Assembly: GCA_020250175.1 (NCBI GenBank)
Contig: JADCEN010000033.1
Location: 100,089-164,088, forward strand
Direction: 5' to 3'
Length of the DNA stretch: 64,000 nt
DNA from: Rhodobacter sp.
Lineage (GTDB): Bacteria > Pseudomonadota > Alphaproteobacteria > Rhodobacterales > Rhodobacteraceae
The notes under the pieces are model-generated. The model had not been told where the DNA came from and did not search any database. It saw only the letters and a list, made by a program, of their open reading frames with translations. Of the stretch, positions 20,833 through 29,704 are shown piece after piece (position 1 is the stretch's first letter; each line of letters starts with the position of its first letter). Both the position numbers and the translations under genes were made by a program.

Positions 20833-23800
20833 ATGAGCACCCGTCTGGCCCGTGGCGGCCGCCTGATCGACCGGTCGGCGGCGCTGGACTTCACCTTCAA
20901 CGGCCGCCGCCTGCGCGGGTATCAGGGCGATACGCTGGCCTCGGCACTTTTGGCCAATGACCGGATGCTGGTGGGGCGCAGCTTCAAGTATCACCGTCCT
21001 CGTGGAATTGTCGGCGCGGGCCCGGAAGAGCCGAATGCGCTGGTCAATCTGGGGCAGGGCGGGCGGCTGGAACCCAATCAGCGCGCCACCACAACCGAAC
21101 TGTTCGACGGGCTGGTCTGTACCAGCCAGAACCACTGGCCCAGCCTTGAATATGACTTGGGCGTGGTGAACAATTATCTCGCGCGCCTGCTGCCGGCCGG
21201 GTTCTATTACAAGACCTTCATCCACCCGCGCCCCTTCTGGAAACACCTGTTCGAGCCGGTCATCCGCCAGTCCGCCGGCCTTGGCAAAGCGCCGAAGGGC
21301 CGCGATGCGGACCGCTATGAGCAGGCCTATGCCTTTTGCGATGTGCTGGTGATTGGCGGCGGCATCGCCGGGCTGGAAGCGGCGCTTGTCGCCGCCCGCG
21401 CGGGCCTGCGCGTGATGCTGCTGGAACAGACCGCCCATTGGGGCGGGCGCGCGCCCGTGGACGGGCTGCAGATTGACGGCAAGCCGGCGCAGGACTGGGT
21501 CGATGCCACGGTGGCCACCCTTGCCGCGATGAATACGGTCACCCTGCGGCGGCGCTGCACCGGGGTCGGGGTGTATGACCACGGCTATGTGCTGGCCGAC
21601 GAAAGGGTGGCCGACCATACCCCCGGCGACGGGCGCCCGAAGCACCGCCTGTGGCGCATTCGCGCGGGCCGCATCATCACCGCGACCGGGGCCATCGAAC
21701 GGCCGCTGTCCTTTGCCGGCAATGACATTCCCGGCGTCATGCTGGCCTCGGCGGTGCGCGATTATGTCGTCAATCAGGCGGTGTCGCCAGGGGACCGCAC
21801 CGTGGTGGTCACCAATAATGACGATGCCTACCGCACCGCCTTCGCGCTGACCGAAGCCGGGTTGCGGGTTCCGGCCATCATCGATGCCCGCAACACCATA
21901 TCGGGCGCGCTGGCCGACCGCGCCCGCGCGCTGGGCATCCGCATCGAGGCGGGCCGGGCCATTGCAAGGGTCAAGGGCGGCAAGCGGGTAACGGGCCTGT
22001 CGCTGTGCCTGCAGGCGGGCGAAGGCTCGGTGCTGGAAGATATCGCCTGCGACGCCATCGCCATGTCAGGCGGCTGGTCGCCCGTGGTGCATCTGTGGAG
22101 CCATTGCGGCGGCAAACTGATCTGGGATGCGGCCCAGGCCTGTTTCCGCCCCGATCCCGACCGCCCGCCGCTGACCCATGACGGCAGCACCATGGTCATC
22201 GCCGCCGGTGCCGCCAATGGCGCGCTGGATGACGCGGCGGTGCTGGCCGATGCCCATGCAGCCGGTCTGGCCGCCGTCAAGGCCGCAGGGGCCAAGGCGA
22301 AGAAATCCGCAGCCCCCATGGTTGCCGACCCCGTCGGCCATGCGGTGGAACCGGTCTGGGTGATGCCGCAGGGCGCTGGCCCCGATCTGCGCGCCAAGAT
22401 GTGGCTCGACTATCAGAACGACGTCAAAGTCTCGGACGTGCAGCTTGCGGCGCGCGAGGGGTATGAGAGTGTGGAGCACACCAAGCGCTATACCACGCTG
22501 GGCATGGCAACTGATCAGGGTAAGCTGAGCAATATCAATGGCCTGGCCGTTCTTTCTCAGGCGTTGAATGAAGATATTCCCCAAGTGGGCACCACCACCT
22601 TCCGCCCGCCCTACACCCCCGTCACCCTGGGGGCGCTGGCGGGCGAGGCGCGGGGCGAGATCTTCCAGCCGCTGCGCCGCACCCCGATCCACGGCTGGCA
22701 CGAATCCGCCGGGGCTTACCTTGAGCCGGTGGGCCTGTGGCGGCGGCCCTATTGCTTTGTGCGACCGGGCGAGACGCATGAACAGGCCGTTCACCGCGAG
22801 GTCCTGAATGTCCGCAAGGCCGTGGGCCTGCTGGATGCCTCGACCCTGGGCAAGATCATCGTCAAGGGCCCCGATGCGGGCCGGTTCCTGGACATGCTCT
22901 ATACCGGGGTGATGTCCGCCCTGCCGGTGGGCAAATGCCGCTACGGGCTGATGTGCGGCGAGTCCGGCTTTCTGATGGATGACGGCGTCGTGGCGCGCCT
23001 CGATGAGGAGACCTGGCTGTGCCACACCACGTCCGGTGGCGCGGACCGCATTCATGGCCATATGGAAGACTGGCTGCAATGCGAATGGTGGGACTGGCAG
23101 GTGTTCACCGCCAATGTCACCGAACAATATGCGCAAGTGGCGGTCGTCGGCCCCAACGCGCGCAAGCTGCTGGAAAAGCTGGGCGGCATGGAGGTGTCGA
23201 AAGAGGCGCTGCCTTTCATGACCTGGGCCGATGGCACGCTGGGCGGGTTTGCGGTGCGCGCCTTCCGCATCAGCTTCTCGGGCGAGTTGAGCTATGAAAT
23301 CGCCGTGCCGGCCAGCCACGGTCTTGCCTTCTGGAACGCCTGCGTCGTGGCGGGCGAGGGGCTGGGCCTGATGCCCTACGGCACCGAGGCGCTGCATGTG
23401 CTGCGCGCCGAGAAGGGTTTCATCATGATCGGCGATGAAACCGACGGCACCGTCATTCCGCAGGACCTTGGCCTGGGCTGGGCCATATCGAAGACGAAGC
23501 CCGATTATCTGGGCAAGCGCGGGCAGAAACGCGCCTTTCTGGCCTCGGGCGACCGCTGGCGGCTGGTGGGCCTTGAAACGCTGGACGGCTCGGTCATCCC
23601 GGACGGTGCCTATGCGGTAGCAGAGGGGACGAACCCGAACGGGCAGCGCAATGTGCAGGGGCGCGTTACCTCGACCTATTTCTCGCCGACGCTGGGGCGC
23701 GGCATTGCCATGGGGCTGGTGCGCCGCGGGCCGGAGCGGAGGGGTGAGGTGCTGGAATTTCCAAAGGTCGGGGGCGGGTCGGTGATGGCGCGCATCGTTG

Positions 23801-23844
23801 ATCCGGTGTTTTACGACAGGGACGGAGAGAAGCAGAATGTCTGA
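20833..23844 (+). CDS. soxA: Sarcosine oxidase subunit alpha
   Basis: FNGRRLRGYQGDTLASALLAND...GRSFKYHRPRGIVGAGPEEPNAL; FAD-binding and C-terminal GcvT-like region; start MSTRLARGG. Confidence 0.97.
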   Translation: MSTRLARGGRLIDRSAALDFTFNGRRLRGYQGDTLASALLANDRMLVGRSFKYHRPRGIVGAGPEEPNALVNLGQGGRLEPNQRATTTELFDGLVCTSQNHWPSLEYDLGVVNNYLARLLPAGFYYKTFIHPRPFWKHLFEPVIRQSAGLGKAPKGRDADRYEQAYAFCDVLVIGGGIAGLEAALVAARAGLRVMLLEQTAHWGGRAPVDGLQIDGKPAQDWVDATVATLAAMNTVTLRRRCTGVGVYDHGYVLADERVADHTPGDGRPKHRLWRIRAGRIITATGAIERPLSFAGNDIPGVMLASAVRDYVVNQAVSPGDRTVVVTNNDDAYRTAFALTEAGLRVPAIIDARNTISGALADRARALGIRIEAGRAIARVKGGKRVTGLSLCLQAGEGSVLEDIACDAIAMSGGWSPVVHLWSHCGGKLIWDAAQACFRPDPDRPPLTHDGSTMVIAAGAANGALDDAAVLADAHAAGLAAVKAAGAKAKKSAAPMVADPVGHAVEPVWVMPQGAGPDLRAKMWLDYQNDVKVSDVQLAAREGYESVEHTKRYTTLGMATDQGKLSNINGLAVLSQALNEDIPQVGTTTFRPPYTPVTLGALAGEARGEIFQPLRRTPIHGWHESAGAYLEPVGLWRRPYCFVRPGETHEQAVHREVLNVRKAVGLLDASTLGKIIVKGPDAGRFLDMLYTGVMSALPVGKCRYGLMCGESGFLMDDGVVARLDEETWLCHTTSGGADRIHGHMEDWLQCEWWDWQVFTANVTEQYAQVAVVGPNARKLLEKLGGMEVSKEALPFMTWADGTLGGFAVRAFRISFSGELSYEIAVPASHGLAFWNACVVAGEGLGLMPYGTEALHVLRAEKGFIMIGDETDGTVIPQDLGLGWAISKTKPDYLGKRGQKRAFLASGDRWRLVGLETLDGSVIPDGAYAVAEGTNPNGQRNVQGRVTSTYFSPTLGRGIAMGLVRRGPERRGEVLEFPKVGGGSVMARIVDPVFYDRDGEKQNV

Positions 23845-24394
23845 TCCGGTCAGCGCCCTGGGCCATGCCGCCTTTGACGGCTTCGCTCGCATCCGCGAAA
23901 TCGGCCCGCTGGGGATGATCACCCTGCGCGCCAGGGCCGATCTTCCGGCGCTGCCCGCCGCCGTCAGGGCGGCCACCGGCCTTGATCTGCCGGCGGTGCG
24001 GCGCATTGTGACGGCAGGGGACCGGTCCATCGGTTGGATGTCGCCCGATGAATGGCTGATCGTGCTGCCCTATCCGCAGGTCGCGCAGACGCTGGCCCGG
24101 CTGTCAGAGGCGCTGCAAGGCCAGCATCATCTGGCCGCCGACGTTTCGGACGCGCGGGCGGTGTTCCGCATCGAAGGGGCCAGGGCCGGTGACGTGCTGA
24201 TGAAGCTGTCGCCGGTCGATCAGGCGCGGCTGGAACCGGGCGAGTTGCGCCGGACCCGCGCCGCCCAGGTCGCCTGCGCCCTGTGGCGCGAGGGCGACGG
24301 GTACACGCTTGTCTGCTTCAGGTCGGTGGCGGGCTATGTCATGGGCCTGCTGACCCATTCCGCGCAGCCCGGAAGTGAGATCTTTCCGGCCTGA
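23837..24394 (+). CDS. soxG: Sarcosine oxidase subunit gamma
   Basis: Overlaps the soxA end; RIVTAGDRSIGWMSPDEWLIVLP, SPVDQARLEPGELRRTRAAQVACALWR. Confidence 0.93.
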   Translation: MSDPVSALGHAAFDGFARIREIGPLGMITLRARADLPALPAAVRAATGLDLPAVRRIVTAGDRSIGWMSPDEWLIVLPYPQVAQTLARLSEALQGQHHLAADVSDARAVFRIEGARAGDVLMKLSPVDQARLEPGELRRTRAAQVACALWREGDGYTLVCFRSVAGYVMGLLTHSAQPGSEIFPA

Positions 24395-24725
24395 CGCAGC
24401 CGGTTCCCGCCTGCCCGGCAGGGCAGGGGGGTCGTCTAATCGCATCACATCTTGCAAGCCCTTTCTTTCGGTATGGGGCAGAAAGCCATTGGCGATCAGC
24501 GCAAGTGTTCGTCGAGGCGTGCCGAGATACGTTTGCCGGAGCAGGGTCGTCTTCGCGGTCGACACGTTGGTCGCCGCATGATTGGTGTTCGCGGGAGGGC
24601 CTTCCTATGTCTGATCCGCACTCAGCTGAGGTATCAGCGGTGCATCCCCCTGCACGAAAGGCCCGACCTACGTCCCGGCAGGGACGCTTCGGCGCGCTCA
24701 ATACGCGAGCGCTATCCGAGTAATC

Positions 24726-25751
24726 TCAAGCAGTTGGCCTCGTGCCTCGTTCAAACAGCGTGCCGTCGCGGAGCATCGCATGCATCGTTACTGCCAGCTT
24801 TCTTGCGAGTGCAACGGCCGCGCGCTTGAAGCCGATGCGCTCCCTCAGCTTCAGACCCCAAGTCCGCAGGTCACTCTCAGCTGAACTGCGGGTCAGAATG
24901 ACGGATGCTGCCTCGTAGAGCAGTCCTCGGAGGTGATGATCACCACGTCGGGATATGTGGCCTTTGTAGTCGATCTCGCCAGACTGGTATCGCCGGGTCG
25001 TCAGGCCGACCCAGGCACCCACTGATCGAGATTTTCGGAAGTTATCTGCGCTTTCAATCGCGGTGACAAACGAGGTTGCGGTGATCGCACCCACACCCGG
25101 GATCGACATCAGGATCCGGCAGCCATCGTTCTGACGAGCTTCCGCAGCAATCTGGCGTGCAAGTCGGGCGGCCAGCAGACGGGTTGCGCACCAGGCGTCG
25201 AGCATCGGCAGCAGGATTTCTGACAACTTCGTCTGATCGGAAAGAAGGCGGCGCACATGTCCTTCGAATGTGCTTCCCTTGCCGGACGGGATGAGCAGGC
25301 CGAATGTTTTCATGAACCCTCTGATATGATTGGAAAGATCGACCGTGATCCTGACCAGTCGGTTCCTCGCCGCGATCAGGGTCCGCGCCAGCATGCTGTC
25401 AAAGCCCTTTACCCTCACTTCCCGGAAGAAGCCGATCTCGGCAAGATGCGCCAGACCGTCGGCATCATTCGCGTCAGTCTTGTTCGGCGCCATGTCGAGG
25501 GCCGACTTGGCATGACGGGCATCGATGCAGATCACGGGCAAGCCCTCGGCACGGAGGGCGTGATAGAACCAGACCGACAGGGGGCCGGTCTCGAACACGA
25601 TCCGTTCAACTGTCGGTGCCCGTTTACGCACCAGCTGCGCAATCACCGAAGGGTCGGAGGCACATTTTCCGCGCCAGACTCGTTCTCCGTCGCGCCGGAT
25701 CGACACGGCGGTCTCTTTCATCGAAACGTCCAGGCCGATGTAGTCCTTCAT
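24726..25751 (-). CDS. IS110 family transposase
   Basis: 341 aa; YIGLDVSMKETAVSI (DEDD N-term), KTDANDADGLAHLAEIG, MSIPGVGAITATSFVTAI, GLTTRRYQSGEIDYKGHISRRGDHHLRGLLYEAA. Confidence 0.96.
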   Translation of the reverse strand: MKDYIGLDVSMKETAVSIRRDGERVWRGKCASDPSVIAQLVRKRAPTVERIVFETGPLSVWFYHALRAEGLPVICIDARHAKSALDMAPNKTDANDADGLAHLAEIGFFREVRVKGFDSMLARTLIAARNRLVRITVDLSNHIRGFMKTFGLLIPSGKGSTFEGHVRRLLSDQTKLSEILLPMLDAWCATRLLAARLARQIAAEARQNDGCRILMSIPGVGAITATSFVTAIESADNFRKSRSVGAWVGLTTRRYQSGEIDYKGHISRRGDHHLRGLLYEAASVILTRSSAESDLRTWGLKLRERIGFKRAAVALARKLAVTMHAMLRDGTLFERGTRPTA

Positions 25752-25944
25752 GGCTGTTCTCCATCAGATGTTTGGGCCCGGCGTCCAGTCGAGAGCCCGT
25801 ACCTTCATCATATCGGGGAACAGCCACCCTCCCAGCCTTGCTGAGGTTCAGGGGACCGAAGGCCCGCGATTACCCCATGTCTTCTGCCCTGCCTTTTCTT
25901 CGCGAACCACAGGGTGGCCCTTGACCTTGCCGTTGCAGGGCCAC
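25752..25944 (-). ncRNA. Candidate IS110 bridge RNA region
   Basis: Non-coding leader of the IS110 ORF with two perfect inverted repeats: TGGCTGTTC/GAACAGCCA (25751-25759/25818-25826) and GTGGCCCT/AGGGCCAC (25914-25921/25937-25944). Confidence 0.4.
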
Positions 25945-25987
25945 TTATACAGCCCCAAGAGCTTCACCGAACCGAGAGGAGAGTTCC

Positions 25988-26590
25988 ATGGCCTTCACGC
26001 TTCCCGATCTTCCCTATGCCCACGACGCGCTTGCCGCCCTTGGCATGTCGAAGGAAACGCTGGAATACCACCACGACCTGCACCACAAGGCCTATGTCGA
26101 CAACGGCAACAAGCTGATTGCCGGCACCGAGTGGGAAAAGAAGTCGGTGGAAGATATCGTGACCGGCACATATCAGGCCGGGGCGGTGGCGCAGAACGGC
26201 ATTTTCAACAATGCGTCCCAGCACTGGAATCACGCCCTGTTCTGGGAGATCATGGGGCCGGGCGAGGGCAATAAGATGCCCGGTGCCCTGGAAAAGGCCC
26301 TGACCGAGGCTTTCGGTTCGGTGCAGAAGTTCAAGGATGATTTCGCCGCCGCCGGGGCCGGTCAGTTCGGCTCGGGCTGGGCCTGGCTGGTCAGGGACAA
26401 GGACGGGTCGCTGAAGGTCACCAAGACCGAAAACGGCGTCAACCCGCTGTGCTTCGGCCAGACCGCCCTTCTGGGCTGCGACGTGTGGGAGCACAGCTAT
26501 TACATCGACTTTCGCAACAGGCGCCCCGCGTATCTGACCAACTTCCTGGAAAAGCTGGTCAACTGGGACGCGGTCGCGGCACGGCTTTAG
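25988..26590 (+). CDS. sodB: Superoxide dismutase (Fe/Mn)
   Basis: LPYAHDALAALGMSKETLEYHHDLHHKAYVDNGN, FNNASQHWNHALFWEIMGP, DVWEHSYYIDFRNRRPAYLTNFLEKLVNW. Confidence 0.97.
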   Translation: MAFTLPDLPYAHDALAALGMSKETLEYHHDLHHKAYVDNGNKLIAGTEWEKKSVEDIVTGTYQAGAVAQNGIFNNASQHWNHALFWEIMGPGEGNKMPGALEKALTEAFGSVQKFKDDFAAAGAGQFGSGWAWLVRDKDGSLKVTKTENGVNPLCFGQTALLGCDVWEHSYYIDFRNRRPAYLTNFLEKLVNWDAVAARL

Positions 26591-26886
26591 GGGCTATTCC
26601 TCAGCGCGGTGCGCGCAGCCTCGCGCACCGCCTCCGGCACCTTTGATGCTTCGGAAATAATACGCAGCGCGGCGTCGCGCTGACCAGAATCGAGAATTGA
26701 GCGCGCATTTGAGACGCGCGTTCTGGAGGCGGGAGCCGTGAAACGCTCCTTCTCCTCCAGATAGGTCGCCGCCTCATAACTCGGCAGGCGTCCCTCGAAG
26801 AGAGAAAGGTATTTCACAAAGCACCTGTAGCCGACCGAACGCAGCTTTCGGGTGAGGGAGGCGTTGGAGTCATGCTGAAAGATCAT
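26587..26886 (-). CDS. Hypothetical protein
   Basis: 99 aa ORF whose start overlaps the stop of the LOG-family gene by 4 bp (coupled). Confidence 0.55.
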   Translation of the reverse strand: MIFQHDSNASLTRKLRSVGYRCFVKYLSLFEGRLPSYEAATYLEEKERFTAPASRTRVSNARSILDSGQRDAALRIISEASKVPEAVREAARTALRNSP

Positions 26887-27437
26887 TTCAGGGCGTCCCG
26901 AAGCAAAGGCGACAGGGTTTCGATACTGTCAACCAGACTTGAGTAACTCCGAATTGAGATTTCTGCAAACCCTTCGCCGATCACGTGGTCCATCAATTGG
27001 ACCAGCGGTTCCCAGTACCCCCTTGTGTTCAAAAGGTAAATCGGCTTGCGGTGCAGCCCGATCTGCCGCCAGGTCAGCACCTCGAAGAATTCGTCCAGCG
27101 TGCCCGCGCCGCCCGGCAGGACAACGATGGCGTCCGAGTTCATGAACATCACCTTCTTGCGCTCGTGCATATCCTCGGTGATGACCAGCGTTGTCAGGTC
27201 GCGCCGCCCCTGTTCGCGCGCCAGCAGATGCGTGGGGATCACGCCCAGCGTGCGCGCCCCGGCCCCTTGGGCGGACCGCGCCACTTCGCCCATCAGGCCG
27301 ACGTCGCCCGCGCCATAGACCAGCCGCCAGCCCTCTGCCGCGATCAGCGCCCCCAGGGCGCGCGCCTCATCCGCATATTCGGGGCGCATGCCGGGGCGTG
27401 AACCGCAGAACACACAGACAGATCGAAGCTGGGTCAT
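26883..27437 (-). CDS. LOG / TIGR00730 family Rossmann-fold protein
   Basis: SVCVFCGSRPGMRPEYADEARALG, PGGAGTLDEFFEVLTWRQIGLHRKP. Confidence 0.94.
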   Translation of the reverse strand: MTQLRSVCVFCGSRPGMRPEYADEARALGALIAAEGWRLVYGAGDVGLMGEVARSAQGAGARTLGVIPTHLLAREQGRRDLTTLVITEDMHERKKVMFMNSDAIVVLPGGAGTLDEFFEVLTWRQIGLHRKPIYLLNTRGYWEPLVQLMDHVIGEGFAEISIRSYSSLVDSIETLSPLLRDALK

Positions 27438-27550
27438 GGCGGTGCGATTTCCTGAAATCAGTTGCGTTGCCCCCAGATATCGGGGTTTCTGTGACAAGGA
27501 CAAGCACGGGCCGACACAGGCCCGGCGATGACAGCGGCAGGGGAGCCCGC

Positions 27551-29269
27551 ATGACAGCGCGGAAAGACGGGGGCAGCAGCGCGCGCGCCCTTTGGATCGG
27601 GGGTGGGGCCGTGGTGGCCGCAGCGGTCGCAGCCGCCCTTTGGATGGGGCTGGCCGGACCTGCGCCTGCCCCTGCGCCTGCCGTGACGGCCCCCCAGACG
27701 GCGGCAACCCCTGCGCCTTCCGCGACTGCAAATCCAGAACCCGCTGCCACCGCAACCCCGGCCCCTGCTGTGGCAGAGACCCAGACGGCGGCAGCCCCGG
27801 CTCCTGCTGTGACTGCAACCCCAGAACCCGCTGCCACCGGAGCCCCGGCCCCTGACGTGACGGAGACCCAGACGGCGGAAGCCCCGGCCCCTGCCGCGAC
27901 CGCAACCCCTGCGCCCGCTGCCACCGCAGCCCCGGCCCCTGCCGTGGCGGAGACCCAGACGGCGGCCGCCCCGGCCCCTGCCGCGACTGCAACCCCAGAA
28001 CCCGCTGCCACCGCAGCCCCGGCCCCTGCTGTGGCAGAGACCCAGACGGCGGCAACCCCGGCTCCCGCCGCGACTGCAACCCCAGAACCCGCTGCCGCCG
28101 CAGCCCCGGCCCCGGAACCCGAGGCGGCTGAAAATCCCGTCGCCGAAAGCGCCGCTGACGTGCCGGACCCCGGCCCCGCCGCTGCGGAACCTGTCTTGCC
28201 CGGCTTTGATGTTGTTCGCGTTTCGCCCCGGGGCGATGCCGTGATCGCGGGTCGGGCAGAGCCGCGCTCGGCGGTTCTGGTTCTGGTGGATGGGGCGCAG
28301 GCGGCCAGCACCACGGCGGATGCGCAGGGCAAGTTTGTGTCCCTGTTCACCCTGCCGCCCGGTGCGGTGCCGCGCATCGTCACGCTGCAATCGGTGCTGG
28401 CGGACGGGCGGACGCTGACCTCATCCGAGTCCGTGATCCTTGCCCCCACAGCGCAGGCACCGCCCGCCGCCCTGGCCGATGCCGCTGACCCGACCGCCGA
28501 TGCCGCGGCCCCCGCCGCCGAAATCGGGACGGCAGAAAATGCCACCACCCCCCCGGCGGATTCCGCTGCCGAGACAGTTGCAGCCGCAGATCCGGTGACT
28601 GCCGCCCCGGCACCCGCCACCCCTGCGCCTGCCGCCGCAGCCCCCCCCGCCCCGGCACCCGCCGCCCCGGCACCTGCCACCGAAGAGGCTTCCGCTGCCG
28701 CACCCGAACCTGCCGCCCAGGCGGCGCTCTTGCTTGATGAAGGCGGGGTCAGGGTGCTGCAAGCCGGCGGCGGCGAGGATATTGACCCGCGCAATGTCAC
28801 GATCGACACCATCTCTTATTCGGCCGGGGGGGATGTGCAGCTGTCCGGTCGCGGGCAGCCCGAGGGGTTTGTGCGCCTTTACCTTGACAACCAGCCGCTG
28901 ATGGAGACCGTGAATGCGCCGGACGGAACCTGGCGCGCAACACTTCCCGCCGTGGCGGCCGGCAAATACCGGTTGCGCGCCGATCAGCTTGACGCACAGG
29001 GCAAGGTGCTGTCGCGCTATGAAACGCCCTTTCAGCGCGAATCGCCCGAGGTGCTGGCCGCCGCCACACCGGACGGGGCCGATGCGCCGATGGCCGCCAA
29101 GATCACCGTCCAGCCCGGTTTCACGCTGTGGGGGATTGCCAGGCAGAACTACGGCAGCGGTCTGCTGTATGTGCAGGTCTACGAGGCAAACAGGCAGATG
29201 ATCGGCGATCCTGACCTGATTTATCCTGGGCAGGTCTTCAACGTTCCGGTTCGCACACCGGCACCGTAG
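27551..29269 (+). CDS. Ala/Pro-rich membrane-anchored LysM domain protein
   Basis: N-terminal TM (ALWIGGGAVVAAAVAAALWMGLAG), repetitive A/P/T region, C-terminal LysM (KITVQPGFTLWGIARQNYGSGLLYVQVYEANRQMIGDPDLIYPGQVFNVP). Confidence 0.88.
   Translation: MTARKDGGSSARALWIGGGAVVAAAVAAALWMGLAGPAPAPAPAVTAPQTAATPAPSATANPEPAATATPAPAVAETQTAAAPAPAVTATPEPAATGAPAPDVTETQTAEAPAPAATATPAPAATAAPAPAVAETQTAAAPAPAATATPEPAATAAPAPAVAETQTAATPAPAATATPEPAAAAAPAPEPEAAENPVAESAADVPDPGPAAAEPVLPGFDVVRVSPRGDAVIAGRAEPRSAVLVLVDGAQAASTTADAQGKFVSLFTLPPGAVPRIVTLQSVLADGRTLTSSESVILAPTAQAPPAALADAADPTADAAAPAAEIGTAENATTPPADSAAETVAAADPVTAAPAPATPAPAAAAPPAPAPAAPAPATEEASAAAPEPAAQAALLLDEGGVRVLQAGGGEDIDPRNVTIDTISYSAGGDVQLSGRGQPEGFVRLYLDNQPLMETVNAPDGTWRATLPAVAAGKYRLRADQLDAQGKVLSRYETPFQRESPEVLAAATPDGADAPMAAKITVQPGFTLWGIARQNYGSGLLYVQVYEANRQMIGDPDLIYPGQVFNVPVRTPAP
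27689..28124 (+). repeat. Approximately five tandem copies of an 87-bp (29-aa) Ala/Pro/Thr repeat inside the LysM gene
   Basis: Repeats of ETQTAAAPAPAATATPEPAATAAPAPAVA in frame. Confidence 0.85.
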
Positions 29270-29603
29270 GGACGATTTCGCCAAGGGCATGGGTTTGGCA
29301 GCAGGCCCGGATTTCGGGGTGATCCATGCAGCGGTCGCGCAGCGGGCAGCCGATGGTCTGGCCCGGCCCGCGAAGGTCGGTCGAACAGACCACATGGCGG
29401 GACGCGCGGCGTCACCGGATCAGCCCGGCATATTCCGGGGCAGCCAGTTGGAACGACAGCCGCGGCGGGGTCATCCCAAGCTGTCGGCCGATTTCGCCCG
29501 CAGAAAGCCCGGTTTCGCCCCGGCGCATCAGCAGGCAGACAAACGACAGCCGCCTGTCCTTGGCAAGGGCTGACACGGACGCCAGGACTTTACTTCGCGC
29601 CAT
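29238..29603 (-). pseudogene. ArsR family transcriptional regulator, interrupted by in-frame TGA
   Basis: ALAKDRRLSFVCLLMRRGETGLSAGEIGRQLGMTPPRLSFQLAAPEYAGLIR-TGA-RRASRHVVCSTDLRGPGQTIGCPLRDRCMDHPEIRACCQTHALGEIVPTVPVCEPER*, one continuous 122-codon frame. Confidence 0.75.
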
Positions 29604-29704
29604 GCTTCAAATACTGAAAATCGTTGAACAATCAATGGATACCCCAGGATCGTGCCCGGATCTGCGGCACCGCTGCGGGGGATGGTGCCGGGAAAGGGTT
29701 TCCA

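Larger units (their letters stand above)
24395..25950 (-). mobile_element. IS110 family insertion sequence (approximate extent; ends not determinable by eye)
   Basis: IS110 transposase flanked by ~330 nt downstream and ~235 nt upstream non-coding DNA between soxG and sodB; no terminal inverted repeats seen, as expected for many IS110 elements. Confidence 0.6.

Noticed and set aside
27367-28812. 481-aa minus-strand ORF (Gly/Ala repeats)
   Set aside because: Antisense of the Ala/Pro repeat gene; low-complexity artefact.
29410-29414. In-frame TGA in the arsR-like gene as selenocysteine
   Set aside because: No SECIS-like hairpin noted, ArsR proteins are not known selenoproteins, and the position corresponds to a basic residue in the HTH wing.
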